In this document: in pieces, positions 15,626 through 24,247 of the stretch
How the letters are laid out: every line of letters begins with the position of its first letter
How positions within the stretch are numbered: position 1 is the stretch's first letter
Source of the DNA: Lachnospiraceae bacterium MD308
GTDB lineage: Bacteria; Bacillota; Clostridia; Lachnospirales; Lachnospiraceae
NCBI GenBank assembly: GCA_010206225.2
Contig: VIQU02000004.1
Coordinates: forward strand, 62,001-126,000
Length of the DNA: 64,000 nucleotides
Reading direction: 5' to 3'
Program-made: the position numbers and the translations under genes
Notes under the pieces: generated by a model
Seen by the model: the letters and a program-made list of their open reading frames with translations, nothing else
Database searches by the model: none
Told to the model about the DNA's origin: nothing

Positions 15626-16987
15626 ATGCCGGATATGAAGAAGGTAACGGCCTCAAGAGAAGAAAATACAGCATATATGAACAGGATTCTTCCTGTGAAG
15701 AACAGCTTTGACATTATCCAGAGGGATATTTATATCGGGGGGCGTGCGGCGTCCTTTTATTTTATAGATGGGTTTACGAAGGATGAGACCATGTTAAAGA
15801 TCCTTGATTCTTTTATGAAGGTTACGAAGGAGGATATGCCTGTGGATGCGACTGCATTTTCAAGGGCGTGTATCCCTTACGTGGAGGTAGACATTATCGG
15901 GGATTTTGATTTGGTGCTGAAGAATGTGCTTTCCGGCGTGACCTGTCTTTTTGTGGAAGGCTACGAGGCGTGCATAGCCATTGACTGCCGCACTTATCCG
16001 GCCAGAAGCGTTGAGGAACCGGACAAGGATAAGTCGCTCAGAGGTTCCAGAGACGGCTTTGTGGAGACGATTGTGTTCAATACGGCCCTGATGAGAAGAA
16101 GGATCCGCGATCCGCACCTGATCATGGAGATGACGGAAGTAGGAGACAGTTCCCGCACGGATGTGGCGATCTGCTTCATGGAGGACCGGGTGGATAAAGA
16201 ACTTCTCGATACGGTGAGAAAGCGTATCGAAAATATCAGTACCGATGCGCTGCGCATGAATCAGCAGAGTCTTGCGGAATGCCTGTTCAAAAGGAAATGG
16301 TACAATCCGTTTCCCAAATTTAAATTCACCGAGCGTCCGGATACCGCTTCGGCATGCCTTCTGGAAGGAAAGGTTGTTATCTTAGTAGATAACTCGCCTT
16401 CCGCCATGATACTTCCGACTTCTATTTTTGATATGATCGAGGAAGCGAATGATTATTATTTTCCGACCCTTACGAATGTATACTTGAAGCTTGCCCGCGG
16501 ACTCATCACGATCATGACGGTATTTCTGACTCCTTTATTTCTGCTTTTTATGCAGAATCTGAACTGGCTGCCGAAGGTCTTTGCATTTGTGGCGGTGAAG
16601 GATACCGTGAATATTCCGCTGATCTTTCAGTTGTTGATTCTGGAAATCGCGATTGACGGTCTGAGACTTGCGGCGCTTAACACGCCGAGTATGCTGAGTA
16701 CGCCGCTCAGTGTCATCGCGGGTCTGGTCATGGGTGAATTCTCGGTGAATTCGGGATGGTTCAACAGTGAAGTCATGCTTTATATGGCGTTTGTGGCGGT
16801 GGCGAATTATACGCAGCCGAATTTTGAGCTTGGGTATGCGCTTAAGTTTATGCGGCTGGAACTTCTGATCTTAACGGCGCTCTTTAACTGGTGGGGCTTT
16901 GTCATCGGATGCGTGATCATTCTGTGCAGTATCTGCTTTAATAAGACGCTTTCCGGAAGAAGCTATTTAAATGTAAAATTAAACTAA
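15626..16987 (+). CDS. spoVAF: Spore germination protein SpoVAF / GerA family
   Basis: 453 residues. A soluble N-terminal domain of about 290 residues (GerA-type, with the ILVDNSPSAMILP stretch near its end) is followed by four or five membrane segments (about 292-430). This is the layout of SpoVAF and GerA A-subunits, which sit in the spore inner membrane. The lack of a partner B or C subunit next door and the sequence around PDTASACLLEGK favour SpoVAF. ATG 15626 is used because GGAGGG (15614-15619) lies 6 bases upstream; ATG 15608 is in frame but poorly placed. The usual spoVAC-AD-AE genes are absent here; a dUTPase gene lies 64 bp upstream. Confidence 0.85.
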   Translation: MPDMKKVTASREENTAYMNRILPVKNSFDIIQRDIYIGGRAASFYFIDGFTKDETMLKILDSFMKVTKEDMPVDATAFSRACIPYVEVDIIGDFDLVLKNVLSGVTCLFVEGYEACIAIDCRTYPARSVEEPDKDKSLRGSRDGFVETIVFNTALMRRRIRDPHLIMEMTEVGDSSRTDVAICFMEDRVDKELLDTVRKRIENISTDALRMNQQSLAECLFKRKWYNPFPKFKFTERPDTASACLLEGKVVILVDNSPSAMILPTSIFDMIEEANDYYFPTLTNVYLKLARGLITIMTVFLTPLFLLFMQNLNWLPKVFAFVAVKDTVNIPLIFQLLILEIAIDGLRLAALNTPSMLSTPLSVIAGLVMGEFSVNSGWFNSEVMLYMAFVAVANYTQPNFELGYALKFMRLELLILTALFNWWGFVIGCVIILCSICFNKTLSGRSYLNVKLN

Positions 16988-17004
16988 ATTATACAGCAAG
17001 TATG

Positions 17005-17033
17005 TTACAATCCCGAAGCAGGTGTGCTATACT
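17005..17033 (+). promoter_or_regulatory. Promoter of the MATE transporter gene
   Basis: TTACAA (17005-17010), 17 bases, TATACT (17028-17033). It lies downstream of an in-frame ATG at 17002, which argues that translation starts later, at 17101. Confidence 0.7.
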
Positions 17034-17100
17034 CTGTTATACGGTTTTTTGGAAAATGAAGATAAAAACGCGTACGTACAGGGAAAAGAGGTTTATATTT

Positions 17101-18474
17101 ATGCAGGATCAAGCTGTGAGGGAAAAAGGAAAACAAGATGAAAGGCTGGGCAGCGCCCCGTTAGGAAGATTGATGGTATCAATGGCCCTTCCGGCGGTGA
17201 CGGCTCAGCTTATTAATGTTTTGTATAATATTGTAGACAGAATCTACATCGGCCATATTCCGGGACATGGAGATGTCGCCCTTACAGGGGTGGGAGTGAC
17301 ATTCCCGATCATCATGCTCATATCTGCCTTCAGTGCATTTGCCGGGATGGGAGGGGCGCCGCTTGCGTCCATTGAACTTGGAAAGCGGGATTATAAAAAA
17401 GCAGAGAAGATTCTTGGCAATTCTGCAGGATTGATCTGTCTGTTTTCCGCAGTGCTTACCGTCGTCTTTTCGGTATTCAAGACGCCGGTTCTATATGCGT
17501 TTGGAGCCAGCGAGGCGACAATCGGCTATGCAGAGAGCTACATAGGTATTTATCTGATCGGGACAATCTTTGTGCAGGCGGCATTGGGACTCAACACGTT
17601 TATCAGCGGGCAGGGAGCGTCAAAGACAGCGATGTTCTCGGTCTTGATCGGGGCGGTTATCAATATCTGTCTTGATCCGGTCTTTATCTTTCTACTTCAT
17701 ATGGACGTGCAGGGTGCGGCGCTCGCCACGATCATCTCGCAGGCGGTAAGCGCTGCGTGGGTACTGCGGTTTCTGACTTCAGAAAAAAGTGTGGTGAGGC
17801 TTAAGATTTCGGGCATGAAGCCCGACAGGAAGACGGTGCTGCAGATAGCGGCGCTGGGCGTCTCTCCGTTTATCATGCAGAGTACGGAAAGCCTTGTGAG
17901 TATTACGTTAAATTCGGGACTGCAAAGATACGGCGGAGATCTGTATGTGGGGACAATGGCGATCATGACAAGCATTATGCAGCTGATTACGATTCCTCTT
18001 CAGGGGATCACCCAGGGAGTGCAGCCCATCATCAGTTATAATTACGGCGCCGGGAATAAGGAGAGGGTGATAAGTGCATTTTTAAGAATGCTTGCTATTA
18101 CATTTACCGGGATGTTCGTATTCTGCGGAATCGCAGTAGTTTTCCCGGAAGTATATGCAGGCATTTTTACAAGCAATGAAGCACTTGTTGCAATTACGGC
18201 GGAGGTGATGCCTACCTATTTTCTGGGCATGACGTTCTTTGGAATCCAGTCGGCATGCCAGTCTACGTTTGTTGCGCTCGGACAGGCGAAGGTATCTGCC
18301 TTTATTGCCTTGCTTAGAAAAGTGATTCTTTTGATCCCGTTGGCAATTGTATTTCCGAAATTCATGGGAGTTATGGGAATCTACCGTGCCGAGCCGGTTG
18401 CGGACATCATATCCGTTTTGACGACAGCTACATTATTTGTGATCACAGCGAAGAGACTTCTGCGCAAGATGTAA
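17101..18474 (+). CDS. MATE family efflux transporter
   Basis: 457 residues, normal for MATE, with twelve hydrophobic segments in two halves. The first half begins SAPLGRLMVSMALPAVTAQL and INVLYNIVDRIYIGH; the second repeats the pattern from residue 250 (ALGVSPFIMQSTESLV). It exports cationic drugs or metabolites using sodium or protons; the substrate is unknown. ATG 17101 has AGAGG nine bases upstream and places the family start correctly. Earlier in-frame starts (17002, 17056) would add a non-conserved basic extension and overlap the promoter. It converges with the LysR gene. Confidence 0.92.
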   Translation: MQDQAVREKGKQDERLGSAPLGRLMVSMALPAVTAQLINVLYNIVDRIYIGHIPGHGDVALTGVGVTFPIIMLISAFSAFAGMGGAPLASIELGKRDYKKAEKILGNSAGLICLFSAVLTVVFSVFKTPVLYAFGASEATIGYAESYIGIYLIGTIFVQAALGLNTFISGQGASKTAMFSVLIGAVINICLDPVFIFLLHMDVQGAALATIISQAVSAAWVLRFLTSEKSVVRLKISGMKPDRKTVLQIAALGVSPFIMQSTESLVSITLNSGLQRYGGDLYVGTMAIMTSIMQLITIPLQGITQGVQPIISYNYGAGNKERVISAFLRMLAITFTGMFVFCGIAVVFPEVYAGIFTSNEALVAITAEVMPTYFLGMTFFGIQSACQSTFVALGQAKVSAFIALLRKVILLIPLAIVFPKFMGVMGIYRAEPVADIISVLTTATLFVITAKRLLRKM

Positions 18475-18506
18475 GAGAGAAGCGCAGGGCCTCTGGAAAT
18501 TTAAGG

Positions 18507-19376
18507 TCAGGCGAGCAGATATTCTTTTGCGTACCGGATGAAAATCTTCATGGCAGGCGACCAGTCATGAGATGGGTGTACGGTCATGCCGAGTTCGCGG
18601 TATACATAAGGGGTAAGAGGGCGTACTTCAAAGTTCCCGGTGCGTCCGCGGATGACAAGTTCCGGCAGGATGCTGATACCCAGATTGTGTTCTACCATGG
18701 AGAGGATGGAAAAATCGTTGTTCATCGTATATTTAATATCCGGGTGGATGTCGTACTTTTTTAATATCTGGTGAATATCGGTGTTGTATGTATATTCGCA
18801 GATGATGAAAGGGGCATTCTGAAATAATTCCAAGGGGATTTCCTTATATTCGGAAAAGGGATGTCCTTTGGGAAGTATCGCCAGCATTTCGTCATTGTGT
18901 ACAGGGATGAAGTCCGCAGTCTGATTTTTCTGGTAGCTGCAGAAGCCGATGTCTACTTTGTAGTTGAGAACCCAGTCTGCGATCTCATTCTCGTGCCCTT
19001 CGATGATGTCGAACAGGATTCCGGGGTTATTTTTCTGGAATTCCCGGATGATTTTTGGAATCCAATGGATAGAACAGCTTGTGTAAGTGCCGATCTTTAA
19101 CGTTCCGCGTTCCGCGCCTTTTAAAAATGAAATCTCCTGCTTCAGAGATTCGCTGGAAGCGATCAGATTGCGGATGGAGGGCAGGAGGGAATTCCCCTCA
19201 GGGGAGAGGGAGATGCCGTGGTTTGTTTTATTAAAAAGAGGGAAGCCAACCTCACGCTCAAGATTTTTCATCATCTGCGTAATACCGGACTGTGTATATC
19301 CAAGCTCTTCGCCGGCTTTGGTAAAGTTCCCGAATTTTGCTACAGCAAGAAAAACATGCCATTTTTTTAAGTCCAT
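18507..19376 (-). CDS. LysR-type transcriptional regulator
   Basis: 289 residues. The N-terminal winged helix-turn-helix (MDLKKWHVFLAVAKFGNFTK, then YTQSGITQMMKNLE) is followed by a two-lobed effector domain (about 90-289). It activates or represses target genes in response to a small ligand. ATG 19376 is chosen since AGGAGA lies 8 bases upstream; the ATG at 19406 would put that site inside the gene. It diverges from the B3/B4-domain gene and converges with the MATE gene, so either could be its target. The ligand cannot be inferred. Confidence 0.92.
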   Translation of the reverse strand: MDLKKWHVFLAVAKFGNFTKAGEELGYTQSGITQMMKNLEREVGFPLFNKTNHGISLSPEGNSLLPSIRNLIASSESLKQEISFLKGAERGTLKIGTYTSCSIHWIPKIIREFQKNNPGILFDIIEGHENEIADWVLNYKVDIGFCSYQKNQTADFIPVHNDEMLAILPKGHPFSEYKEIPLELFQNAPFIICEYTYNTDIHQILKKYDIHPDIKYTMNNDFSILSMVEHNLGISILPELVIRGRTGNFEVRPLTPYVYRELGMTVHPSHDWSPAMKIFIRYAKEYLLA

Positions 19377-19421
19377 ATCATTTCTCCTCATGTAAGTTTC
19401 TGCCAAAATTAACTTTTCTAT

Positions 19422-19450
19422 ATCTTACACGGGATTTTGATGAAAAACAA
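19422..19450 (-). promoter_or_regulatory. Promoter of the LysR gene
   Basis: On the minus strand TTGTTT (19450-19445), 17 bases, TAAGAT (19427-19422). Confidence 0.5.
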
Positions 19451-19451
19451 G

Positions 19452-19480
19452 TTTTGTTTGCGAAAAAAATATGGTATGAT
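19452..19480 (+). promoter_or_regulatory. Extended -10 promoter of the B3/B4-domain gene
   Basis: TGGTATGAT (19472-19480) is an extended -10 element; the -35 region is poor (TTTTGT). Transcription would start near 19487, exactly at the first paired base of the structured leader. Confidence 0.5.
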
Positions 19481-19486
19481 ATTACA

Positions 19487-19637
19487 GTTCACTCGTCAGC
19501 CAATATGGAGATAATCGCATGTTTGCATGATGATTTCCCCATTTGTGCTGACGAAGGGAGCGCCGATTCATGAGCAAAGTTAGCTGCGAAGCGGCGCGAA
19601 AGCGCTGTAAGCGCTTTTGCGAATGGCGCGGGTGAAC
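19487..19637 (+). ncRNA. Structured 5' leader with a three-way junction (unrecognised RNA element)
   Basis: Three helices fit together. P1: GTTCAC 19487-19492 with GTGAAC 19632-19637. P2: TCGTCAGC 19493-19500 with GCTGACGA 19547-19554, directly abutting P1. P3: GCGCC-(G)-ATTC 19560-19569 with GAAT-GGCGC 19621-19629. The junction strands are 0, 5 and 2 bases. Inside P2 an ATGG/CCAT helix and a CATG/CATG stem continue the arm. Inside P3 are GCAAA/TTTGC and the hairpin AGCGCT-GTA-AGCGCT. The element ends 41 bases before ATG 19679, and no T-run terminator follows. It lacks the T-box core sequence and I do not recognise it as a known riboswitch. It could also be a dispersed palindromic repeat. Confidence 0.55.
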
Positions 19638-19678
19638 CGTAACGATTTGGAAAAAAACAGGCAGAAGGGAAGAAACGT

Positions 19679-20347
19679 ATGACAAAGCAGCTGAGTATTG
19701 ATGAAGAGATGAAAAGGATATGGCCGGCAGTGAGAGTCGGATGCTTTCAGTATAATGTTGATGTGAAAAAGAAGAATGAGGATATGTGGACATATCTTAA
19801 GAAAGATATATTTAAAAAGACAAAGGATGCGATTTTCGACTACGGTGTGAATGAGATTCCGAATATTAAGGAGTCCCGGATGGCGTACAAGGCATTTGGA
19901 AAAGATCCAAGCCGTTACCGTGTATCCTCTGAAGCGCTGATCCGCCGTATCGGTCAGGGGAAAGGACTTTATGAGGTGAATACAGTTGTTGATACGAACA
20001 ATCTGATTTCCATTGAGTCGGGTTTCTCGGTAGGTTCTTACGACGCAGATAAGCTTGGGGAGTCCCTCATCTTCCGCGTGGGAAAGGAAGACGAGACTTA
20101 TCAGGGAATCGGAAAGGATGAGATCAATATCGCGTACCTTCCGGTGATTTCTGACAGTGAGGGCGCTGTGGGAAGTTCTACCAGCGATTCGAGGCGGGCA
20201 ATGATCACAGAGGAGACGAAGGAAGTGCTGACTCTTATCTATTCGTTTTCCGATAATAAAGATTTGGAAAAGGCCATGGAGTACGGGAAAGAATATTTTG
20301 TAAAATATGCAGGAGCGCACGGGTTAGAATGTTGGATTGTTAAATAA
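19679..20347 (+). CDS. B3/B4 tRNA-binding domain protein (free-standing PheT-editing-like)
   Basis: 222 residues, a single B3/B4 domain as found in the editing module of phenylalanyl-tRNA synthetase beta subunit. Family marks are NIKESRMAYKAFGKDPSRYR (about 62-81), SSEALIRRIGQGKGLYEVN and VDTNNLISIESGFSVGSYD. Free-standing members may clear mischarged tRNA or bind tRNA-like ligands; this is not proven for the family. Translation starts at ATG 19679 behind GAAGGGAAGAA. It is preceded by a strongly folded leader, which suggests RNA-level regulation, and followed directly by the infC promoter. Confidence 0.85.
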   Translation: MTKQLSIDEEMKRIWPAVRVGCFQYNVDVKKKNEDMWTYLKKDIFKKTKDAIFDYGVNEIPNIKESRMAYKAFGKDPSRYRVSSEALIRRIGQGKGLYEVNTVVDTNNLISIESGFSVGSYDADKLGESLIFRVGKEDETYQGIGKDEINIAYLPVISDSEGAVGSSTSDSRRAMITEETKEVLTLIYSFSDNKDLEKAMEYGKEYFVKYAGAHGLECWIVK

Positions 20348-20351
20348 AGTG

Positions 20352-20380
20352 TTGACATTTCATGATTCATGTGTTATCCT
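20352..20380 (+). promoter_or_regulatory. Promoter of the infC-rpmI-rplT operon
   Basis: TTGACA (20352-20357), 17 bases, TATCCT (20375-20380). Confidence 0.75.
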
Positions 20381-20386
20381 ATCTTA

Positions 20387-20536
20387 TGTATGAAAAAGAA
20401 AGCAGAGTATCCACTCTCACCATAGCACAAGCGGGTGACTATTGGTTTGATATTGTGTATGATAGATTCCGAAGATTGGGATTTTATGCAGGCATGTAAG
20501 TGGATAGTCTTAAGCTGTTCACTTATTTTATTTGAT
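20387..20536 (+). promoter_or_regulatory. L20-type ribosomal protein leader
   Basis: A 150-base untranslated leader lies between the promoter and infC. TATCCAC (20408-20414) can pair with GTGGATA (20500-20506), closing a long-range helix around smaller hairpins. In Firmicutes this operon is commonly repressed by L20 binding a leader of this kind. Position and the long helix support the call; a covariance search was not possible. Confidence 0.6.
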
Positions 20537-20550
20537 GGAGGTGCACTACG

Positions 20551-21057
20551 ATTAGCGATTTAATGATTAACGGGCAGATTAGAGACAAGGAAGTACGTTT
20601 GATTGGCGAGAACGGAGAACAGCTCGGAATTATGTCTTCGAGAGAGGCGATGAGACTGGCGCAGGAGGCAGAGCTGGACTTAGTAAAGGTTGCTCCGAAG
20701 GCACAGCCGCCGGTATGCAAGATTATTGATTACGGGAAATACCGTTATGAGCTTGCGAGAAAAGAAAAAGAGGCGAAGAAAAAGCAGAAGACCGTTGAAA
20801 TTAAGGAAGTGCGTCTTTCACCGAACATTGATACGAACGACTTGAATACGAAAGTGAATAATGCTAAAAAGTTTATTGGCAAAGGCAATAAAGTAAAGGT
20901 CACCCTGCGTTTCAGAGGCCGTGAGATGGCTCATGTGCAGCAGAGCAAGCATATTTTAGACGATTTCGCGAAACAGCTTGAGGATGTCGCGACAGTTGAG
21001 AAACAGCCGAAGCTGGAAGGCAGGAACATGAGTATGGTTTTAACTGAAAAACGTTAA
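20551..21057 (+). CDS. infC: Translation initiation factor IF-3 (ATT start)
   Basis: 168 residues with the IF3 N-domain (MINGQIRDKEVRLIGENGEQ), a lysine-rich linker (KEKEAKKKQK) and the C-domain (RFRGREMAHVQQ). It blocks premature subunit joining and checks the start codon. The start is ATT 20551: GGAGG (20537-20541) lies 9 bases before it but 21 bases before the in-frame ATG 20563, and the ISDLMING N-terminus is typical of Clostridial IF3. Rare start codons in infC are known to allow feedback control by IF3. First gene of the infC-rpmI-rplT operon. Confidence 0.93.
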   Translation: MSDLMINGQIRDKEVRLIGENGEQLGIMSSREAMRLAQEAELDLVKVAPKAQPPVCKIIDYGKYRYELARKEKEAKKKQKTVEIKEVRLSPNIDTNDLNTKVNNAKKFIGKGNKVKVTLRFRGREMAHVQQSKHILDDFAKQLEDVATVEKQPKLEGRNMSMVLTEKR

Positions 21058-21087
21058 AAATATATACAAATTAAGGAGGAAATTAAC

Positions 21088-21285
21088 ATGCCAAAAATCA
21101 AAACAAATAGAGCGGCTGCAAAGCGCTTCAAAAAAACAGGTACAGGAAAGCTGGTCAGAAATAAAGCTTATAAGAGCCATATCTTAACTAAGAAATCTAC
21201 AAAGAGAAAAAGAAATCTTAGGAAGCCAACTGTTACGGATGCAACAAACGTAAAGAATATGAAGAAGGTATTGCCGTATCTGTAA
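21088..21285 (+). CDS. rpmI: 50S ribosomal protein L35
   Basis: 65 residues, very basic, beginning [20 protein letters not shown], the standard L35 start. It is a structural component of the large subunit. AAGGAGG precedes ATG. It lies 30 bp after infC and 46 bp before rplT in the usual order. Confidence 0.98.
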   Translation: MPKIKTNRAAAKRFKKTGTGKLVRNKAYKSHILTKKSTKRKRNLRKPTVTDATNVKNMKKVLPYL

Positions 21286-21331
21286 GCTTAAGCGGTCGGA
21301 GATGGTAAGAATTTGAAGGAGGATATAAGAG

Positions 21332-21688
21332 ATGGCAAGAATCAAAGGCGGATTAAACGCTAAAAAAAGACATAACAGAACTTTAAAATTAGCGAAAGGA
21401 TACAGAGGAGCACGCTCCAAACAGTACAGAGTTGCAAAGCAGTCTGTTATGAGAGCCCTCACATCTGCTTACGCAGGAAGAAAGCAGAGGAAGCGCCAGA
21501 TGCGTCAGCTTTGGATCGCACGGATCAACGCTGCTGCAAGAATGAACGGTTTATCCTACAGCAGACTGATGCACGGCCTGAAACTGGCGAATGTTGATAT
21601 TAACAGGAAGATGCTGGCTGAGATGGCTGTAAATGACGCAGAAGGCTTTACATCTGTAGCAGAGCTTGCAAAGGCTAAACTCGCATAG
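21332..21688 (+). CDS. rplT: 50S ribosomal protein L20
   Basis: 118 residues, full length, beginning [20 protein letters not shown] with the basic N-terminal arm that threads into 23S rRNA. It is needed for early large-subunit assembly and is the likely feedback repressor of this operon. A GAAGGAGG site precedes ATG, and a terminator follows 25 bases after the stop. Confidence 0.98.
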   Translation: MARIKGGLNAKKRHNRTLKLAKGYRGARSKQYRVAKQSVMRALTSAYAGRKQRKRQMRQLWIARINAAARMNGLSYSRLMHGLKLANVDINRKMLAEMAVNDAEGFTSVAELAKAKLA

Positions 21689-21713
21689 TAAGAGAATAGA
21701 TAAAGATATGAAT

Positions 21714-21743
21714 CAAACTGCCGTAAGGCAGTTTGTTTTGTTT
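21714..21743 (+). terminator. Rho-independent terminator of the infC operon
   Basis: Perfect 9-bp stem CAAACTGCC / GGCAGTTTG, loop GTAA, then TTTTGTTT. Confidence 0.93.
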
Positions 21744-21845
21744 CTGGAAAAAAGAGCAGGAGAGGGAGTGCATTCATAACCAGAATGTGATACAATGAGA
21801 AAAGTCTATGAATACAACAGATGAACGAAGGGATACGATGGCACA

Positions 21846-23051
21846 ATGATGAATCAGGAGTGGGAAAAATTCGCGGACAGCATAAAAGATACGGTGCAGA
21901 GTGCGATAGATGCCCAGAATTTTGAAAAATTGAGTCAGACAATTGCAGATACAGTGAACCACGCGATGGACAGTGTCTCCAATGGGAGGAAATATAACGG
22001 CAGCGCCGCGGCGCAGCCTGTTAAAAAGGAACAGCCGAAACCTCCTTGCGTGTATCGCAAGACGACCTCGGTGAAGGTCTGGGGGTATGTCTTTCTGGCG
22101 GTAGGCGGCGGTCTTGGACTGTTGTTTCTTCTCTTACTGGCATTCGGGATGACCGGGGTAATGCTGGGAGCCGGGACATTTATGGGAATCAGCAACCGAT
22201 TGGCGGGGATTGCGGCGGCGCTTGGACTTTTCGGGGTTCCGGGAATCGCCGGAGGAGCGCTGGCATGGAAAGGCATAAGGAAGCTTAAGAGAGAAGAGCG
22301 CTTCCGGATCTATGTGCGCACGATCGGTATGCGGGAATACTGCAATGTCAAGGAACTGGCGGAGAGAGTGGGGAGGAAAACAAAAGCGGTAATCCGGGAT
22401 TTAAAATATATGATAAGAAAGAACTGGTTCATGGAAGGATATCTTGTGGAAAACCAGACATGCCTGATCGTTACAAGGTCCATGTATCATCAGTACTGTG
22501 GGCTGGAAAATAAAAGAATACAAAGCGAGCGTGAGGAGCAGGAGCGAAGAGAGTCGGATCAAAGACGGGAACTTGACGAACAGAAAAAGCGGCGGGAGGA
22601 GAAGAAAGGGGTGGCGCCGGATATCCGCAGGATCATTGAGGAAGGAGATCGCTACATTCGCAAGATTCACGAGTGCAACGATGAGATTCTCGGGCAGGAG
22701 ATTTCTGCCAAGATATCCCGCATGGAGTTGCTGATCGATAAAATATTTGACAGAGTGGAGCGGAATCCGGAATCAGTAGGAGATATCAGAAGATTGATGG
22801 ATTATTATCTTCCTACGACGGTGAAGCTTTTAGAGGCTTATCAGGAGCTTGACAAGCAGCCGGTACAGGGTGAGAATATCCTGTCTTCCAAGTCGGAGAT
22901 CGAAGGGACATTGGATACTTTGAACACGGCGTTTGAAAAGCTTTTGGACGATTTGTTTCAAGATACAGCATGGGATGTGTCGTCGGATATATCTGTACTG
23001 CGGACTATGCTCGCGCAGGAAGGGCTTGCCAAAGATGAGTGGAAAAGGTAA
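21846..23051 (+). CDS. XpaC-like (5-bromo-4-chloroindolyl phosphate hydrolysis family) membrane protein
   Basis: 401 residues. Two hydrophobic segments (about residues 79-105 and 115-140) follow a soluble N-terminus. A basic, charged region (residues 215-260, coiled coil likely) leads to the XpaC domain (about 260-400, with the DYYLPTTVKLLEAYQELD motif). XpaC-type proteins regularly occur next to TelA, as here (telA-like gene 15 bp downstream), but their biochemical role is unknown. ATG 21846 and 21849 are adjacent. The best Shine-Dalgarno (GAAGGGA) instead serves ATG 21838, which opens a three-codon frame (MAQ) ending on the real start, so initiation may involve re-starting. Confidence 0.8.
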   Translation: MMNQEWEKFADSIKDTVQSAIDAQNFEKLSQTIADTVNHAMDSVSNGRKYNGSAAAQPVKKEQPKPPCVYRKTTSVKVWGYVFLAVGGGLGLLFLLLLAFGMTGVMLGAGTFMGISNRLAGIAAALGLFGVPGIAGGALAWKGIRKLKREERFRIYVRTIGMREYCNVKELAERVGRKTKAVIRDLKYMIRKNWFMEGYLVENQTCLIVTRSMYHQYCGLENKRIQSEREEQERRESDQRRELDEQKKRREEKKGVAPDIRRIIEEGDRYIRKIHECNDEILGQEISAKISRMELLIDKIFDRVERNPESVGDIRRLMDYYLPTTVKLLEAYQELDKQPVQGENILSSKSEIEGTLDTLNTAFEKLLDDLFQDTAWDVSSDISVLRTMLAQEGLAKDEWKR

Positions 23052-23066
23052 AGGAGAGAGATCAGG

Positions 23067-24194
23067 ATGAGTGAATTTAAGGAGTTTGCGGCGGTGCCGG
23101 AGCTTACGTTAGAGCCATTTAAAGAGGAAAATGAAAAGAGAATGCCAGTACCGGAAAAACCACAGGAGACATGGGATGACAGTGTGTTGTCAGAGGAAGA
23201 AAAGAGGCAGGTGGAAGCATTTGCCGAGCAGATCGATCTGACTGATTCTTCGGTTATACTGCAGTACGGCGCAGGGACGCAGAAAAAGATGGCGGATTTT
23301 TCGGAATCTGCACTGGAAAATGTTAAGACAAAAGAGCTGGGTGAAGTCGGAGAGCTGCTTTCGGGAGTGGTGAAGGAGCTTAAGGATTTCGATGAAGAGG
23401 AAGAGAAGGGATTTTTGGGTATTTTTAAGAAAACGACGAATAAGATGCAGGCCATGAAAGCAAAGTATGTCAAGGCTGAGACAAATATCAACCAGATATG
23501 CAGGGTACTTGAGAATCATCAGATACAGCTTCTTAAAGATATTGCGCTGCTGGATAAGATGTATGAACTGAATCTGACATATTTTAAAGAATTGTCTATG
23601 TACATTATGGCGGGCAAGAAAAAGCTTCAGGAGACAAGGAGCGTCAGGCTTCAGGAACTTCTTTTGAAAGCGCAGAGGACCAATCTTGCGGAGGATGCGC
23701 AGGCGGCGAAGGATATGGACGCTATGTGCAGCCGTTTTGAGAAGAAAATCCATGATCTGGAACTTACAAGAACCATTTCCCTGCAGACGGCCCCTCAGAT
23801 TCGGATGGTTCAGAGCAACGATACGCTGATGGCAGAGAAGATTCAGTCTACCATTGTCAATACGATCCCGCTCTGGAAGAGCCAGATGGTGCTTGCTCTG
23901 GGTGTGGAACATTCCGCAAGAGCTGCAGAGGTTCAGAGGGAAGTAACGGATATGACCAATGAACTTCTTAAAAAGAATGCAAAGAAGCTTCAGATGGCGG
24001 CGATAGAATCCGCAAAGGAGTCAGAACGGGGAATTGTGGAGTTAGAGACATTAAAGCATACCAATGAGACTTTGATCACGACGCTTGATGAGGTTATGAA
24101 GATCCAGCAGGAGGGCAGACAGAAGCGTGCCGAGGCAGAACAGGAGATATATCGGATGGAACAGGAATTAAAGACAAAGCTTCTTAAGATATAA
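23067..24194 (+). CDS. TelA-like toxic anion resistance protein
   Basis: 375 residues, soluble and largely alpha-helical. The family pattern is visible: an acidic N-terminus, VKELKDFDEEEEKGFLGIFK near residue 110, the long central helices with NQICRVLENHQIQLLKDI, and the QTAPQIRMVQSNDTLMAEKI block near residue 245. TelA/KlaA proteins were named for tellurite resistance on plasmids; chromosomal Firmicute copies are linked to envelope stress and the true role is unclear. It has no membrane segment and presumably works with the XpaC-like membrane protein encoded just upstream. Confidence 0.88.
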   Translation: MSEFKEFAAVPELTLEPFKEENEKRMPVPEKPQETWDDSVLSEEEKRQVEAFAEQIDLTDSSVILQYGAGTQKKMADFSESALENVKTKELGEVGELLSGVVKELKDFDEEEEKGFLGIFKKTTNKMQAMKAKYVKAETNINQICRVLENHQIQLLKDIALLDKMYELNLTYFKELSMYIMAGKKKLQETRSVRLQELLLKAQRTNLAEDAQAAKDMDAMCSRFEKKIHDLELTRTISLQTAPQIRMVQSNDTLMAEKIQSTIVNTIPLWKSQMVLALGVEHSARAAEVQREVTDMTNELLKKNAKKLQMAAIESAKESERGIVELETLKHTNETLITTLDEVMKIQQEGRQKRAEAEQEIYRMEQELKTKLLKI

Positions 24195-24247
24195 TCAGGC
24201 TGCAGACAGAAATAAAAAACGCACAGAAATAAAAACGCAGATAAAAT

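Noticed and set aside
19487-19637. T-box riboswitch before the B3/B4 gene
   Set aside because: GGGTGAACCG resembles part of a T-box, but the full core and a terminator are missing and the helices fit a different layout.
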